A stretch of DNA of 64,000 bases from Mycobacterium stomatepiae (GTDB lineage: Bacteria; Actinomycetota; Actinomycetes; Mycobacteriales; Mycobacteriaceae): contig NZ_AP022587.1 of NCBI RefSeq assembly GCF_010731715.1, positions 1,984,001 through 2,048,000 on the forward strand, in the 5' to 3' direction. Made by a program: the position numbers and the translations under genes. This document shows positions 53,726 to 63,009 of this stretch, in pieces (positions within the stretch are counted from its first letter, which is position 1; each line of letters starts with the position of its first letter). The notes beneath the pieces are model-generated. The model did not search any database. It worked only from the letters and a program-made list of their open reading frames with translations, and was not told the origin of the DNA.

Positions 53726-54114
53726 CGGCCGCCGCCGAGGAAGACCAACAGGAAGAAGCCAAAGCAGAACAGGATCGCCGGCGTTCCGCCGTTGCCCGCG
53801 GGTCGATCACCGATCGGCCAGAGCGCATGCGGCTGATGCATCCAGAAGTACGCGACCGCCATGTGCCCCGAGGCGATGAATGCTGCTGCGCGCGTGAATA
53901 ATCCGACACCGATCAGAAGGCCGGTGACGAGTTCGATGACTCCGGCGTACCAGCCGGGCCACATCCCGACCGCCTCGGGCGATATCGCACGGACGGGCCA
54001 GCCGAACAACAGCATCGAGCCGTATGCGGCGAAGAGGAAGCCGTATACCAATCGGAAGAGGCTCAGCACGACCGGCGCTAACCGGTCCAGGCGCTGGTTG
54101 AGTTTTGTCGTCAC
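53695..54114 (-). CDS. DoxX-like integral membrane protein (Rv3064c-like)
   Basis: 139 residues from GTG 54114 (TTKLNQRLDRLAPVVLSLFR). Four membrane segments are visible: about 12-32, 55-75, 80-98, 112-132. The pattern LSLFRLVYGFLFAAYGSMLLFGW and ELVTGLLIGVGLFTRAAAFIASGHMAVAYFWMH is DoxX. Member proteins in mycobacteria work in redox or thiosulfate homeostasis in a membrane complex with SodA and SseA; I cannot say if this one does. It occupies the Rv3064c place before mmr. Confidence 0.85.
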   Translation of the reverse strand: MTTKLNQRLDRLAPVVLSLFRLVYGFLFAAYGSMLLFGWPVRAISPEAVGMWPGWYAGVIELVTGLLIGVGLFTRAAAFIASGHMAVAYFWMHQPHALWPIGDRPAGNGGTPAILFCFGFFLLVFLGGGRYSIDARRRR

Positions 54115-54176
54115 AGGGCAACGGTACGGCCGCCGGCGATGGGTGGTGTAAACACATCGGTATTCAAGGAGGCGCA

Positions 54177-54500
54177 TTCACATACCTGCTCCTGTTCGGC
54201 GCGATCATGGCGGAAGTGGTGTCGACCAGCTTGCTCAAGAGCACCGAAGGCTTCACCCGCCTGTGGCCGACCGTGATCTGTCTGGTCGGCTACGGCGCCT
54301 CGTTTGCACTGTTGGCGTGGTCGATCAAGCGGGGTATGCAGACCGACGTCGCCTACGCGTTGTGGTCGGCGATCGGCACGGCGGTCATCGTGCTGATCGC
54401 AGTGCTGTTTCTGGGCTCCCCGATTTCTGTGGCGAAGCTCGTTGGCGTCGGGCTGATCATCGCCGGGGTGGTGACGCTGAACCTGTCCGGTGCCCACTGA
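54177..54500 (+). CDS. mmr: small multidrug resistance efflux protein Mmr, start codon abnormal
   Basis: 107 residues if read from TTC 54177, the length of M. tuberculosis Mmr. Four transmembrane helices, with the essential Glu in IMAEVVSTSLLKSTEGFTRLWP and YALWSAIGTAVIVLIAVLFLGSP, ending NLSGAH. It exports cationic dyes and drugs with protons. AAGGAGG at 54166-54172 lies 4 nt before TTC, yet TTC cannot start; no ATG, GTG or TTG exists in frame until TTG 54105 upstream, or ATG 54207 in helix 1. The start may be mutated (TTG to TTC). Confidence 0.85.
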   Translation, partial: FTYLLLFGAIMAEVVSTSLLKSTEGFTRLWPTVICLVGYGASFALLAWSIKRGMQTDVAYALWSAIGTAVIVLIAVLFLGSPISVAKLVGVGLIIAGVVTLNLSGAH

Positions 54501-54685
54501 CCACGACTTCCGTTCAGGCGAGTAGTCGCTGCCACGGCCGCAACCGGCTCGATGCGTGCTCGCCGATCACCTCACTGACGTCGAAACGCAGCGGGGCAGA
54601 CCTCACGAGCAGACCCTAGCGTGCGCTCACCCGCCCGGACCGCGACTCCAAGAATTCGTAGAGGCCGGCCCGAGAGCCTTTTCTC
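54501..54685. other. intergenic, short minus-strand ORF only
   Basis: 185 bp. A 30-codon frame from GTG 54606 to TGA 54514 (minus) has protein-like sequence (LRFDVSEVIGEHASSRLRP). It is too short to call; it may be the tail of a lost gene, since M. tuberculosis has a TetR gene (Rv3066) in this place. Confidence 0.35.
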
Positions 54686-55402
54686 ATGATCAGGATTGCC
54701 ACCGCGGCCCGCGCCACCGCCGTTGCGGTGCTAACCGGCGCCGCCGCATTGGGTCTGGCGATGGGTACGGCGCAGGCCGCCCCCGGCACCCCCAGCCCGT
54801 CCAGCAGCGGCGGCGTCCTCTACGGCGACCCGACGGCGGCCGCGCCGTTCTGGCGCTACCAGCAATACGACGACGACTGCGTCGAGATGGCGGTCGCCGA
54901 CGTGGTAGGGGAACTCATCGGCACTCAGCCGTCCGAGCGCGAAATCGTCGCGCTGGCTCAATCGACGCCTAGCAGCGTGCACCCGGGACCGATCTACCAG
55001 AAACCGACGAGGCACCGCAGCGGAGACGGCACCTCGTTCGACGACGAACCGACACTGTTGGCGCACTATGGAATTCACGCAGTGAGCACCGACAGGGACA
55101 GTGCCGCAACAACCCATGTCCCAACGGGCATGACGGCGCTGGAGCAGGATCTGGCCAAGGGCAGCAAGGTCATCGCGGGCGTCAACGCCGAAGTCATCTG
55201 GGGCGATCCCGTCGAGGACAAGGACTCCGACGGGAACCCGCTGGCCAACCACGCGGTGGTGGTCACCGGCGTCGACACCGCGGTCGGCGTCGTACACCTC
55301 AACGACAGGGGCAGCGACCACGGCCGCGACGAGCAGGTCCCGATCGACGTCTTCATCCGCTCGTGGGACGGCAGTGACGACCAGATGACGGTCACCAGTT
55401 AG
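54686..55402 (+). CDS. secreted C39-family (papain-like) protein
   Basis: 238 residues from ATG 54686. Signal peptide about 1-31 (AVAVLTGAAALGLAMGTAQA). The mature domain has Cys65 in DDDCVEMAVADV, His in NHAVVVTGVD near 190 and Asn in HLNDRGSD, the Cys-His-Asn order of papain-like C39 peptidases (bacteriocin-leader-processing fold). It may act on a secreted peptide or be a non-catalytic relative. Followed by a broken adh. Confidence 0.75.
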   Translation: MIRIATAARATAVAVLTGAAALGLAMGTAQAAPGTPSPSSSGGVLYGDPTAAAPFWRYQQYDDDCVEMAVADVVGELIGTQPSEREIVALAQSTPSSVHPGPIYQKPTRHRSGDGTSFDDEPTLLAHYGIHAVSTDRDSAATTHVPTGMTALEQDLAKGSKVIAGVNAEVIWGDPVEDKDSDGNPLANHAVVVTGVDTAVGVVHLNDRGSDHGRDEQVPIDVFIRSWDGSDDQMTVTS

Positions 55403-55603
55403 GCACGGCCCGCCAGCGGAACGCTCCGACGTTGCCCGACCCCGCCATTCGAGACGGACCGGGCGCAATTACGACCGCCGCAGGCAGCTCTTGCCAGCGC
55501 GATAGTTTGCTGGCATTGTCTCGAATCAAAGCGGCTGTATCACAACATGTCTCAAGGCCGCCCGTGCTGGGCGCGTCTTGGTCGTGCCGAGGAGGGGAAC
55601 GTC

Positions 55604-56679
55604 ATGAAGATGCGGGCGGCGCGGATGCACGCATACAACGAGCCGTTGCGGCTCGAGGAGATCACGGTGCCCGACATCGGCCCGAACGAGGTCCTGGTCA
55701 AGGTGGCGGCCGCCGGAATGTGCCGCAGCGATTACCAATTGGTCGACGGCTACTTCAGCGAGGGCTTTCCGCTCACGTTCCCGATCTCACGCCTGGTCAC
55801 GAGGTGGCGGGGCGGGTGCATGCGGTCGGCGCCGAGGTGCCCGCATCGACGGGCCTCACGGAGGGGACGCTGGTGGTGGTCAACCCGAACTGGGGCGACG
55901 GGAGTTGCCGGCAGTGTCACGAAGGCAACGAGCAACTGTGCCCCGCTGGGCAGCTGGCGGGGTTCGGACCGCCCGGCGGGTTCGCCGAGTACATGCCGGT
56001 GCAGTACCGCCATGTCATTGCGGTACCGGAGCAGGCCGATCACACCCCACAGACGCTGGCCCCGCTGACCGATGCCGGGCTCACGCCGTACCGCGGCATG
56101 AAGAAGCTTGCCGCGGCCGGGAAACTCGGCGGGGGCCGCACCGTGGTCGTCAACGGCATCGGCGGTCTCGGAGGCTACGGGGTGCAGTACGCGCGGTTGC
56201 TCGGCGGCGGGGCGACGGTCGTGGCATTCGCCCGCAACGATGACAAACTAGCCGTCGCAAAGGAAAACGGCGCCCATCACACCGTCAACACCCGAAACAA
56301 GACGGCCGAAGAGGTGCAAGACGAACTGGAAGACCTGACCGGCCGCCGAGAAGTCGATGCGGTACTCGACTGCGCAGGAGCCAAAGAGTCTCTGGAACTT
56401 GGGTTTTCGATCCTTGGGAAGGAAGGCGCCCTCACCTGTGTCGGACTGATCGGGCAGCAGGGTGCGCAGGTGCCCATATTCCCGTTCGTCAGCGGGGAGA
56501 AGTCATACTCCGGATCATTCTGGGGCAATCACAACGATTTGACCGAGGTTCTCGCGCTGGCCGCCCAAGGGCTGATCAAACACCACATCGTGCCGGTGAA
56601 GCTGGACGACATCAACGAGCACTTGGACGCGTTGGGGCGCGGCGACGTCGTCGGACGCGCGGTCGTCATCTTCGACTAG
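55604..56679 (+). pseudogene. adh: zinc-dependent alcohol dehydrogenase with 2-nt frameshift
   Basis: ATG 55604 has GAGGAGGGG 7 nt upstream. The first frame carries the catalytic Cys in GMCRSDYQLVDGYF and goes to LTFPI; the second, from PGHEVAGRVHAVGAEV, has the structural zinc Cys in CRQCHEGNEQLC, the NAD site GIGGLGGYGVQYARLLG and the rest to AVVIFD. The shift is near 55785-55795 (ATCTCACGCC); removing TC, a duplicated dinucleotide, restores ITPGHEV. 1076 nt is 358 codons plus two. Confidence 0.87.
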
Positions 56680-56885
56680 GCCGCCCCCGCCATCCACCGC
56701 GGAAGTTCCGGCCCGGTCTGCGGCTTCCGCCGTCAACGCCGTTTCGTCGCCGGTGCGTGGGGTTGGGTTCACGTGTCGGTCGTCAAATCCGCGCCTGGTG
56801 TGCAAACACCGCTGCCAGACTGACGAACTGCGCGGCAGGGCAGATCGGTGCGATACTGCCACCACATCTAGGGAGTAGGACTCAC
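56680..56885. other. intergenic before glgP
   Basis: 206 bp without a gene. The glgP frame is open back to 56757, but the extra residues are not protein-like. It holds the glgP promoter; AGGGAGTAGGA (56869-56879) is the ribosome-binding region. Confidence 0.45.
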
Positions 56886-59408
56886 ATGACCGATCTCGAT
56901 CAGACCCCCTCCGACGCAGTGTCTGCCGCCGGTTCCCGGCCGGCGGAACTGGCCGAGCACTCCCGTACCGGGATGGGTGCGCCCGCGCTGCAGCGGGCGA
57001 TCACCGATCACCTGCGTTACTCGATCGGCCGTCCGGCCGCGGCCCTGCGGCCCGAGCACTATTACCGGGCGCTGGCGCTGGCCGTTCGTGACCGCATGCA
57101 GGATCGCCGGGTTGCGTCGACGCAGACCTCGCTCGACCTCGGCCGCAAGGTGACCTGCTATCTGTCGGCCGAATTCCTGATGGGTCCGCAGCTGGGCAAC
57201 AACCTGCTGAACTTGGGGCTGGAGGGCACGGCGAAGTCCGCGCTCGCCGCGATGGGACAGCGGCTGGACGAGGTGCTGGCCTGCGAGGAGGAGCCGGGAC
57301 TGGGCAACGGCGGCCTCGGCCGCCTCGCGGCGTGCTACCTGGACTCGCTGGCCACCCTGGAGCGCCCAGCCATCGGCTACGGCATCCGGTACGAGTTCGG
57401 CATTTTCGACCAAGAGATCCACGACGGCTGGCAGGTCGAGCAGACCGACAACTGGCTGGATCGCGGAAACCCTTGGGAGATAGCCAAACCCGACGTCAAT
57501 TATCTGGTCAAATGGGGCGGACATGTCGAGCACTACACCGACGAGGGCGGGCGCGAGCGCTCCCGGTGGGTGCCCGGGTTGTTGCTCAAGGGCGTCGCGT
57601 ACGACACGCCCATCCAGGGCTACGGCGTCAACACCTGCAACGTGCTCACGCTGTGGAGCGCGCGAGCGGTCAAGTCGTTCGCGCTCGACGCCTTCAACAC
57701 CGGCGATTACTTCAAGGCGGTTGAAGACGAGGTCACCTCGGAGACGGTTACCAAGGTGCTCTACCCCAACGACGAGCCGGAGGCCGGCAAGCGACTGCGG
57801 CTGCTACAGCAGCACTTCTTCGTGTCCTGCTCGCTGCAGCACGTCCTGCACATCATGGACGACCTCGCCGACGCGGGTGTGCGGGAGCTCCCCCAACGAT
57901 TCGCCTTACAGCTCAACGACACTCACCCGTCGATCGGGGTTGCCGAGCTGATGCGGTTGCTGATCGACGAGCGACACCTCGAGTGGGAAGAGGCGTGGGA
58001 CATCACCGTCGCGACCTTCGCCTACACCAACCACACCCTGCTGCCGGAAGCACTCGAGACCTGGCCGCTGCAGATATTCGGCCAATCGCTACCGCGACAC
58101 CTGGAGATCATCTACGAGATCAACCGGCGGTTCCTCAACGAGGTGCGCATCCGGTTTCTCGGCGACGCGGATCGCGTCCGCAGGATGTCGCTGATCGGAG
58201 AGGACGGCGGAAAGAACGTCCGGATGGCACACCTGGCCACGGTCGGCAGCCATGCCATCAATGGCGTCGCCGCGCTGCACTCGGAGCTGCTGAAAGACAG
58301 TGTGCTCAAAGACTTCTACGAGATGTGGCCGGAGCGGTTCAGCAACAAGACGAATGGTGTGACACCGCGGCGTTTCCTGGCACTGTCCAACCCGGGGCTG
58401 CGCGAGCTGCTGGACCGCACCATCGGGGATGGCTGGCTCAAGGACCTGGGCAAACTGCGTGGTCTCGAACCTTTCGTCGACGACTCCTCCTTCCGGGAGC
58501 AGTGGCGTGACATCAAACGCACCAACAAAGCGCGGCTGGCCAACTTCATCCACGACACGACCGGTGTCGAACTGAACCCGCAATGGATCTTCGACATCCA
58601 GGTCAAGCGGATTCACGAGTACAAGCGCCAGCACCTCAACGTGCTGCATATCATCGCGCTCTACTACCGACTCAAGCAGAACCCCGAGTTCTCAATTCCG
58701 CCACGCGCCTTCATCTTTGGCGGTAAGGCAGCGCCCGGCTACTTTTTGGCCAAGCGGATCATCAAGCTGATCAACGCCGTTGGAGAGACGATCAACAGCG
58801 ACCCGGACGTCAACAAGTTCTTGAAAGTCGCGTTCATCCCGAACTTCAACGTGCAAAACGCACACCTGATCTATCCGGCCGCCAACGTATCCGAGCAGAT
58901 CTCGACCGCCGGCAAGGAGGCCTCGGGTACCGGCAACATGAAGTTCATGATCAACGGCGCCCTGACGATTGGCACCCTCGATGGTGCCAACGTCGAGATT
59001 CGCGAAGAAGCCGGGCCGGAGAACTTCTTCCTGTTCGGCCTGACCGTCGACGAGGTCGAGGCGCTCAAAGCGAGCGGATACCGCCCGGCGGACTACATCG
59101 ACAGCAACGACGAGCTGCGCGCGGTGCTGGATCTGATTGCCGACGGCACCTTTTCGCATGGCGACGCCGAGGTGTTCAAGCCGCTGGTGGACAACCTGCG
59201 CTACGACGATCCCTTCCTGGTGTGTGCCGACTACGCCTCCTACGTGGAGTGCCAAGCGCGAGTCAGCGCCGCCTGGCAGGACGGGGAGTCGTGGACCAAG
59301 ATGTCGATCCTGAACACCGCACGCAGCGGCAAGTTCTCATCCGATCGCGCCATCGCCGAGTACTGCGACGACATCTGGAAGGTCTGGCCGCTGACGGTCA
59401 AGATCTGA
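56886..59408 (+). CDS. glgP: glycogen phosphorylase (GT35)
   Basis: 840 residues from ATG 56886. Family GT35: [25 protein letters not shown]-like [20 protein letters not shown] near 140, [27 protein letters not shown], and the PLP-lysine loop [28 protein letters not shown] near 690. It releases glucose-1-phosphate from glycogen alpha-1,4 ends. The type is the long GlgP of enterobacterial and plant kind with an N-terminal extension of about 40 residues. The neighbouring genes do not belong to glycogen metabolism. Confidence 0.96.
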   Translation: [840 protein letters not shown]

Positions 59409-59471
59409 GCCGTACGGCTACGGCGCCCGCGCAGGTGCCGTAGCCGGCGGTTGTACCGCCGGCGTCCGGAG

Positions 59472-59765
59472 CTAGCGGTTCTCTTTCGCGACGTAGACGA
59501 TGATGTAGCCCACCGGGATTCCGGTGCGCGCGGCGATGCACTCGCGCGCCACCAAATCGACCGTGGCGCGGCGACTAGCGCGGGCGGCCGCGGCGATCTC
59601 GGGGATCCGGATGAGCCACCCATCGGTCTCTCGAGTGATCTCGATGTCGAAGCACTGACCGACCTTTGGGAAGGTCACACGCTGAACGCTGCGCGGCGAC
59701 TGCGCACGTCGCAGGGTGGGCTGAATAAGCATCTGCTTTTCCTGAGTCGACAATGGGCCGCGCAC
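59472..59765 (-). CDS. HicB-like antitoxin-type protein
   Basis: 97 residues; start uncertain (GTG 59678 or ATG 59732 are alternatives and would be 67-87 residues). The core FDIEITRETDGWLIRIPEIAAAARASRRATVDLVARECIA, in pieces, is the HicB fold: a beta-hairpin with G-W-x-I-x-I-P-E followed by a helix. No HicA toxin is adjacent. Such solitary mycobacterial HicB-like proteins may bind RNA or DNA; role unknown. Confidence 0.6.
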   Translation of the reverse strand: MRGPLSTQEKQMLIQPTLRRAQSPRSVQRVTFPKVGQCFDIEITRETDGWLIRIPEIAAAARASRRATVDLVARECIAARTGIPVGYIIVYVAKENR

Positions 59766-59851
59766 AAGAATAATGCGAAACGGGTCAAAACACCTAATCG
59801 GCCGGCCAACTAGTGCCTTGGCCGTGATCTCACCGTTGTGTGACCGTTAGG

Positions 59852-60657
59852 TCAGCCATACCCCGGCAAGTCCGGCACACCGCTGGAGGTCAGCCAGCCA
59901 CCGCCGTCGACCACCAGCACGGCCCCCGTCACATACGACGCCGCATCGCTGGCCAGGAACAACACCGTCTCGGCAACTTCAGTCGTCGAGCCGGGTCGCC
60001 GCAGTGGGTTCTGGACGGCGCGGTGCTGGTCGTCGCCGGCGATTCTGCGGACCCCCTCGGTCCCCGACATCGCCCCAGGCGCAACGACATTGACCCGAAC
60101 CCCGTCGGGCCCCCATTCGATCGCACAGGCGCGGCTGAACGCGTCAACGCCGGCCTTGGCGGACACGACATGCGCTTGCAGGGCCATGCCGCGGTACTGG
60201 ATTGCCGCGCTGATGTTCACCACGGCGCCACCGTGCTCGCGCAGCCAAAGGTCGTACGCCGCTTTGGAGACGTTGAATGTTCCGACCAGATCGATGTCGA
60301 CCACCGCTTTGAATCCGTTGGCGCTCAGGTCGCTGATCGGGACTGGAAAGTTTCCGGCGGCATTGTTGACGACGATGTCGAGACGTCCGAAGGCGGTGAT
60401 CACGTCCTCGACGACGAGCGTGACCTCGTCGCTGCGCCGGACGTCGCAGATGCCCTAGACGGCCCAATCCCCTCTTGCCGCAACGCCATAACCGCGGCTT
60501 GCAGATTGGGTTCCTTTCGGCTGCAGATGGCCACGCGAGCGCCGTGATTGCCCAATACCCGGGCGATCTCCAGCCCTAGCCCGGTAGCCCCACCAGTCAC
60601 CAGCGCCACCTTGCCTTGCAGGATATCCGCGCGAAATGGGCTCGGGTGCAACGTCAT
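59852..60657 (-). pseudogene. SDR gene broken by a frameshift
   Basis: The first frame from ATG 60657 has GKVALVTGGATGLGLEIARVLG and reads to LRQEGIGPSR. The second resumes at ICDVRRSDEVT and carries NNAAGNF, VVNISAAIQYRG, and VTGAVLVVDGGGW to 59852. The junction AGGGCATC (near 60457-60462) needs one G restored, and 806 nt is one short of 269 codons. An intact protein would be a 2,4-dienoyl-CoA-reductase-like SDR. ATGA overlap with the citE-like gene. Confidence 0.85.
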
Positions 60658-61532
60658 TGGGATTCCAGTTCGGAAATCAGATCGGCGAGCGCGAGGATCC
60701 GCTGAGCGTCGCGCACGTGTAGGCTTTCGATCATGCGGCCGTCGACGGTGATGACGCTGTTCCCCACCGCCTGGGCCTCCTCGTACGCCGAGACGATCTT
60801 GCGTGCGTCGGCCAACTCCTTTTTCGAAGGGCCGAACAACTCGTTCGCCGGGGCGACCTGGGACGGATGGATCAGCGTCTTGCCGTCGAAGCCCATCTCG
60901 CGGGCTTGCTGCGCCTCGGCCCGAAAACCGGTCTCGTCGGCGATGGCGTTGAACACTCCGTCCAAGATGGCCTTCCCCGCCGCTCGTGCGCCCAACACGG
61001 CCAGCGACAACGCGGGTAAAACCGGTGCACGTCCGGGCACATGCAGGCCGTGCAGGTCGTTCACGAGGTCATTTGTGCCGACCACCAGCACCGTCAACCG
61101 ATCGCTGGCCGCGGCGATCTCCTCGGCCCGCAAGATAGCCCGCGGCGTTTCGATCATCGCCCACAGCTGCAACGACGGCGGCGCGTCAAGCGCGTCGAGC
61201 GCGTCGGCGAGCGCTTGGACCTCTTTACCGGTCTCCACCTTCGGCACCAGCACCCCATCGGCGGCCGAGCCGGCCACCGCGGCGAGGTCGTCGTCGTGCC
61301 AGTCGGTGCCCGCGCCATTGATGCGAATCACCGCCTCGCGGGGCCGATAGCCGTCGGACGAGACGGCGTCGCACACCCTGGCTCGGGATTCGACTTTGGC
61401 GTCGGGGCCAACCGCATCCTCGAGATCGAATATCAGCACGTCGGCCGGGAGTGATTTCCCCTTCTCGAGTTCTCGGTCTTTGTTGCCAGGAAGGTAGAGA
61501 GTGGATCGGCGCGGGCGCGGCGTCGGTGCCAT
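60654..61532 (-). CDS. HpcH/HpaI-family CoA ester lyase (CitE-like)
   Basis: 292 residues from ATG 61532 (MAPTPRPRRSTLYLPGN); the upstream residues are not protein-like. Aldolase fold: LIFDLEDAVGPD (metal Asp/Glu), VIRINGAGTDWHDDDL, VPKVETGKE, LWAMIETPRAI, VVGTNDLVNDL, and KTLIHPSQVAPANELF at the end. Members cleave malyl-, citramalyl- or citryl-CoA. The stop overlaps the SDR start, so the two were one operon; without citrate lyase subunits, the citramalyl-CoA type is likelier. Confidence 0.9.
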   Translation of the reverse strand: MAPTPRPRRSTLYLPGNKDRELEKGKSLPADVLIFDLEDAVGPDAKVESRARVCDAVSSDGYRPREAVIRINGAGTDWHDDDLAAVAGSAADGVLVPKVETGKEVQALADALDALDAPPSLQLWAMIETPRAILRAEEIAAASDRLTVLVVGTNDLVNDLHGLHVPGRAPVLPALSLAVLGARAAGKAILDGVFNAIADETGFRAEAQQAREMGFDGKTLIHPSQVAPANELFGPSKKELADARKIVSAYEEAQAVGNSVITVDGRMIESLHVRDAQRILALADLISELESQ

Positions 61533-61720
61533 GGGGCCAGCGTAGAGCTTGACCTCGGCCGCCCGGAGAGTGGTGGTGGCCCGCATTGCGGAATCGCCAC
61601 GGTTTTGCCGCACAATTCGCGTCATTATCGCGACGCGCGAAATCAGACGGTGAGAAACCGCGTTGACGGGTTTATGCTGATATTCGCGGCGCAACGCCGA
61701 TCAAAAAGGTAGGTCCAAGC

Positions 61721-61906
61721 ATGAGCACGGACAAAGTTAACCGCGGCATTCTCCTCGCCATCATGGCGCTCGTATCCGTCGCCTATATCGCGTTGTACGA
61801 GCATGCCTCCGCCAACTTCAGGTTGTACGTGCCGCTCTGCATGGCAGCCGTGGTGGGTCTGCTGATCCACGACGCCGTAAGCAGCCACAAGCCCCGGCGG
61901 CATTGA
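61721..61906 (+). CDS. small two-helix membrane protein
   Basis: 61 residues. Helix 1 about 9-27 (GILLAIMALVSVAYIALY), helix 2 about 33-52 (FRLYVPLCMAAVVGLLI), a basic C-terminus (HKPRRH). AAAAAGGTAGG lies upstream of the ATG. Unknown function; no conserved motif recognised. Confidence 0.6.
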   Translation: MSTDKVNRGILLAIMALVSVAYIALYEHASANFRLYVPLCMAAVVGLLIHDAVSSHKPRRH

Positions 61907-62026
61907 GCTCGAGTCTCCGACCCCATCGCCACCCTGACCGGCGGCGATAGGACTCGGGAACCCCGCACCGCGGATTGATTCATCTGAATTGCCATCCGCG
62001 CGGCGCATGGCTACGAATCACCACAT

Positions 62027-62311
62027 ATGGGGGTACTTGAGCGCGCCGACGATCTGGCGGTACGGGTTTTCTGGTTCCTGGGCGACCATTGGCTCGGCCA
62101 TCGATCGCCAACAGACGAGGAGGTGGGCGAGCTGCGCGCCGCGGCGTTCCAATTCTCGGAGGAGGAGGCCCACGGCTACGACCCACTGGTAGCGAGGGCC
62201 TGCGATATGGCTACCGCCGTCCTCGAGTTGTTGTCGCCGCTCCGCACGCCGGACAGCGTGGCGAAGCTGAAGGACGCCAGCGACGCGTACCAGCAAGCAA
62301 GGCTTCGGTGA
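62027..62311 (+). CDS. hypothetical protein, coupled to the ANTAR gene
   Basis: 94 residues with an acidic, helix-rich character (MGVLERADDLAVRVFWFLGD, then EEVGELRAAAFQFSEEEA). The stop overlaps the ATG of the PAS-ANTAR gene in TGATG, so they are translated together. I recognise it only as a mycobacterial hypothetical. Confidence 0.6.
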   Translation: MGVLERADDLAVRVFWFLGDHWLGHRSPTDEEVGELRAAAFQFSEEEAHGYDPLVARACDMATAVLELLSPLRTPDSVAKLKDASDAYQQARLR

Positions 62312-63009
62312 TGACCAGACGACTCGTTAATCGCGCTGATCTTCGTTCGGTGCCGGCGGGCGTTGATAGCGCCGGTGACGCCGACGGGCTCCCAGAAGTT
62401 TCACCGCAAGGCGTGGGTTGGTTCCGGTTCTACTTCGATGACGGTCGATGGGAGTGGTCCGAGCAGGTCCAGCGGTTGCACGGGTACGAACCGGGTGCCG
62501 TGACGCCGACGACGGAGCTGGTGCTTTCGCACAAGCATCCCGACGACCGCGATCAAGTCGCGGGGACGATTGATGCCATCATGCACACCCGTGGGGCGTT
62601 GAGCAGCCGGCACCGGATCGTCGACACCGGGGGCACTGTGCGCTGGGTCGTCATCGGAGATCAATTTTTCGACGGTCGTGGCGTGGCGATCGGTACCCAC
62701 GGTTTCTACGTCGACGTCACCCCGATACGCCATTCACGTGAGGACGCGATCACCACCCGGGTGGGCGAGATCGCGGACAAGCGCGCCCCGATCGAGCAAG
62801 CCAAAGGCATGCTGATGCTCGTCTACGACGTCGACGACAATGCCGCATTCGAGTTACTCAGCTGGCTCTCCCAGAAAAACAATGTCAAATTGCGCGTCCT
62901 CGCCGAACAAATCGGTGCCGCTTTGCGGACAACCGCGACGGGCGCAATCGTCGATCGAACCATTTTCGACCATGCACTGATGAGCGCCGCGGATCCGCGC
63001 GGATCGTGA
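62311..63009 (+). CDS. PAS-ANTAR RNA-binding antiterminator regulator
   Basis: 232 residues. PAS domain at about 32-138 (GWFRFYFDDGRWEWSEQVQRLHGY, PDDRDQVAGTID, GRGVAIGTHGFYVDVTP). ANTAR three-helix domain at about 150-205 (IADKRAPIEQAKGMLMLVYDVDDNAAFELLSWLSQKNNVKLRVLAEQI). ANTAR proteins bind paired hexanucleotide-loop hairpins in mRNA and prevent termination. PAS supplies the signal. Overlaps the next gene by GTGA. Confidence 0.88.
   Translation: MTRRLVNRADLRSVPAGVDSAGDADGLPEVSPQGVGWFRFYFDDGRWEWSEQVQRLHGYEPGAVTPTTELVLSHKHPDDRDQVAGTIDAIMHTRGALSSRHRIVDTGGTVRWVVIGDQFFDGRGVAIGTHGFYVDVTPIRHSREDAITTRVGEIADKRAPIEQAKGMLMLVYDVDDNAAFELLSWLSQKNNVKLRVLAEQIGAALRTTATGAIVDRTIFDHALMSAADPRGS

Noticed and set aside
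54514..54606. 30-codon minus-strand ORF
   Set aside because: Protein-like but too short and without a partner; noted only under the intergenic entry.
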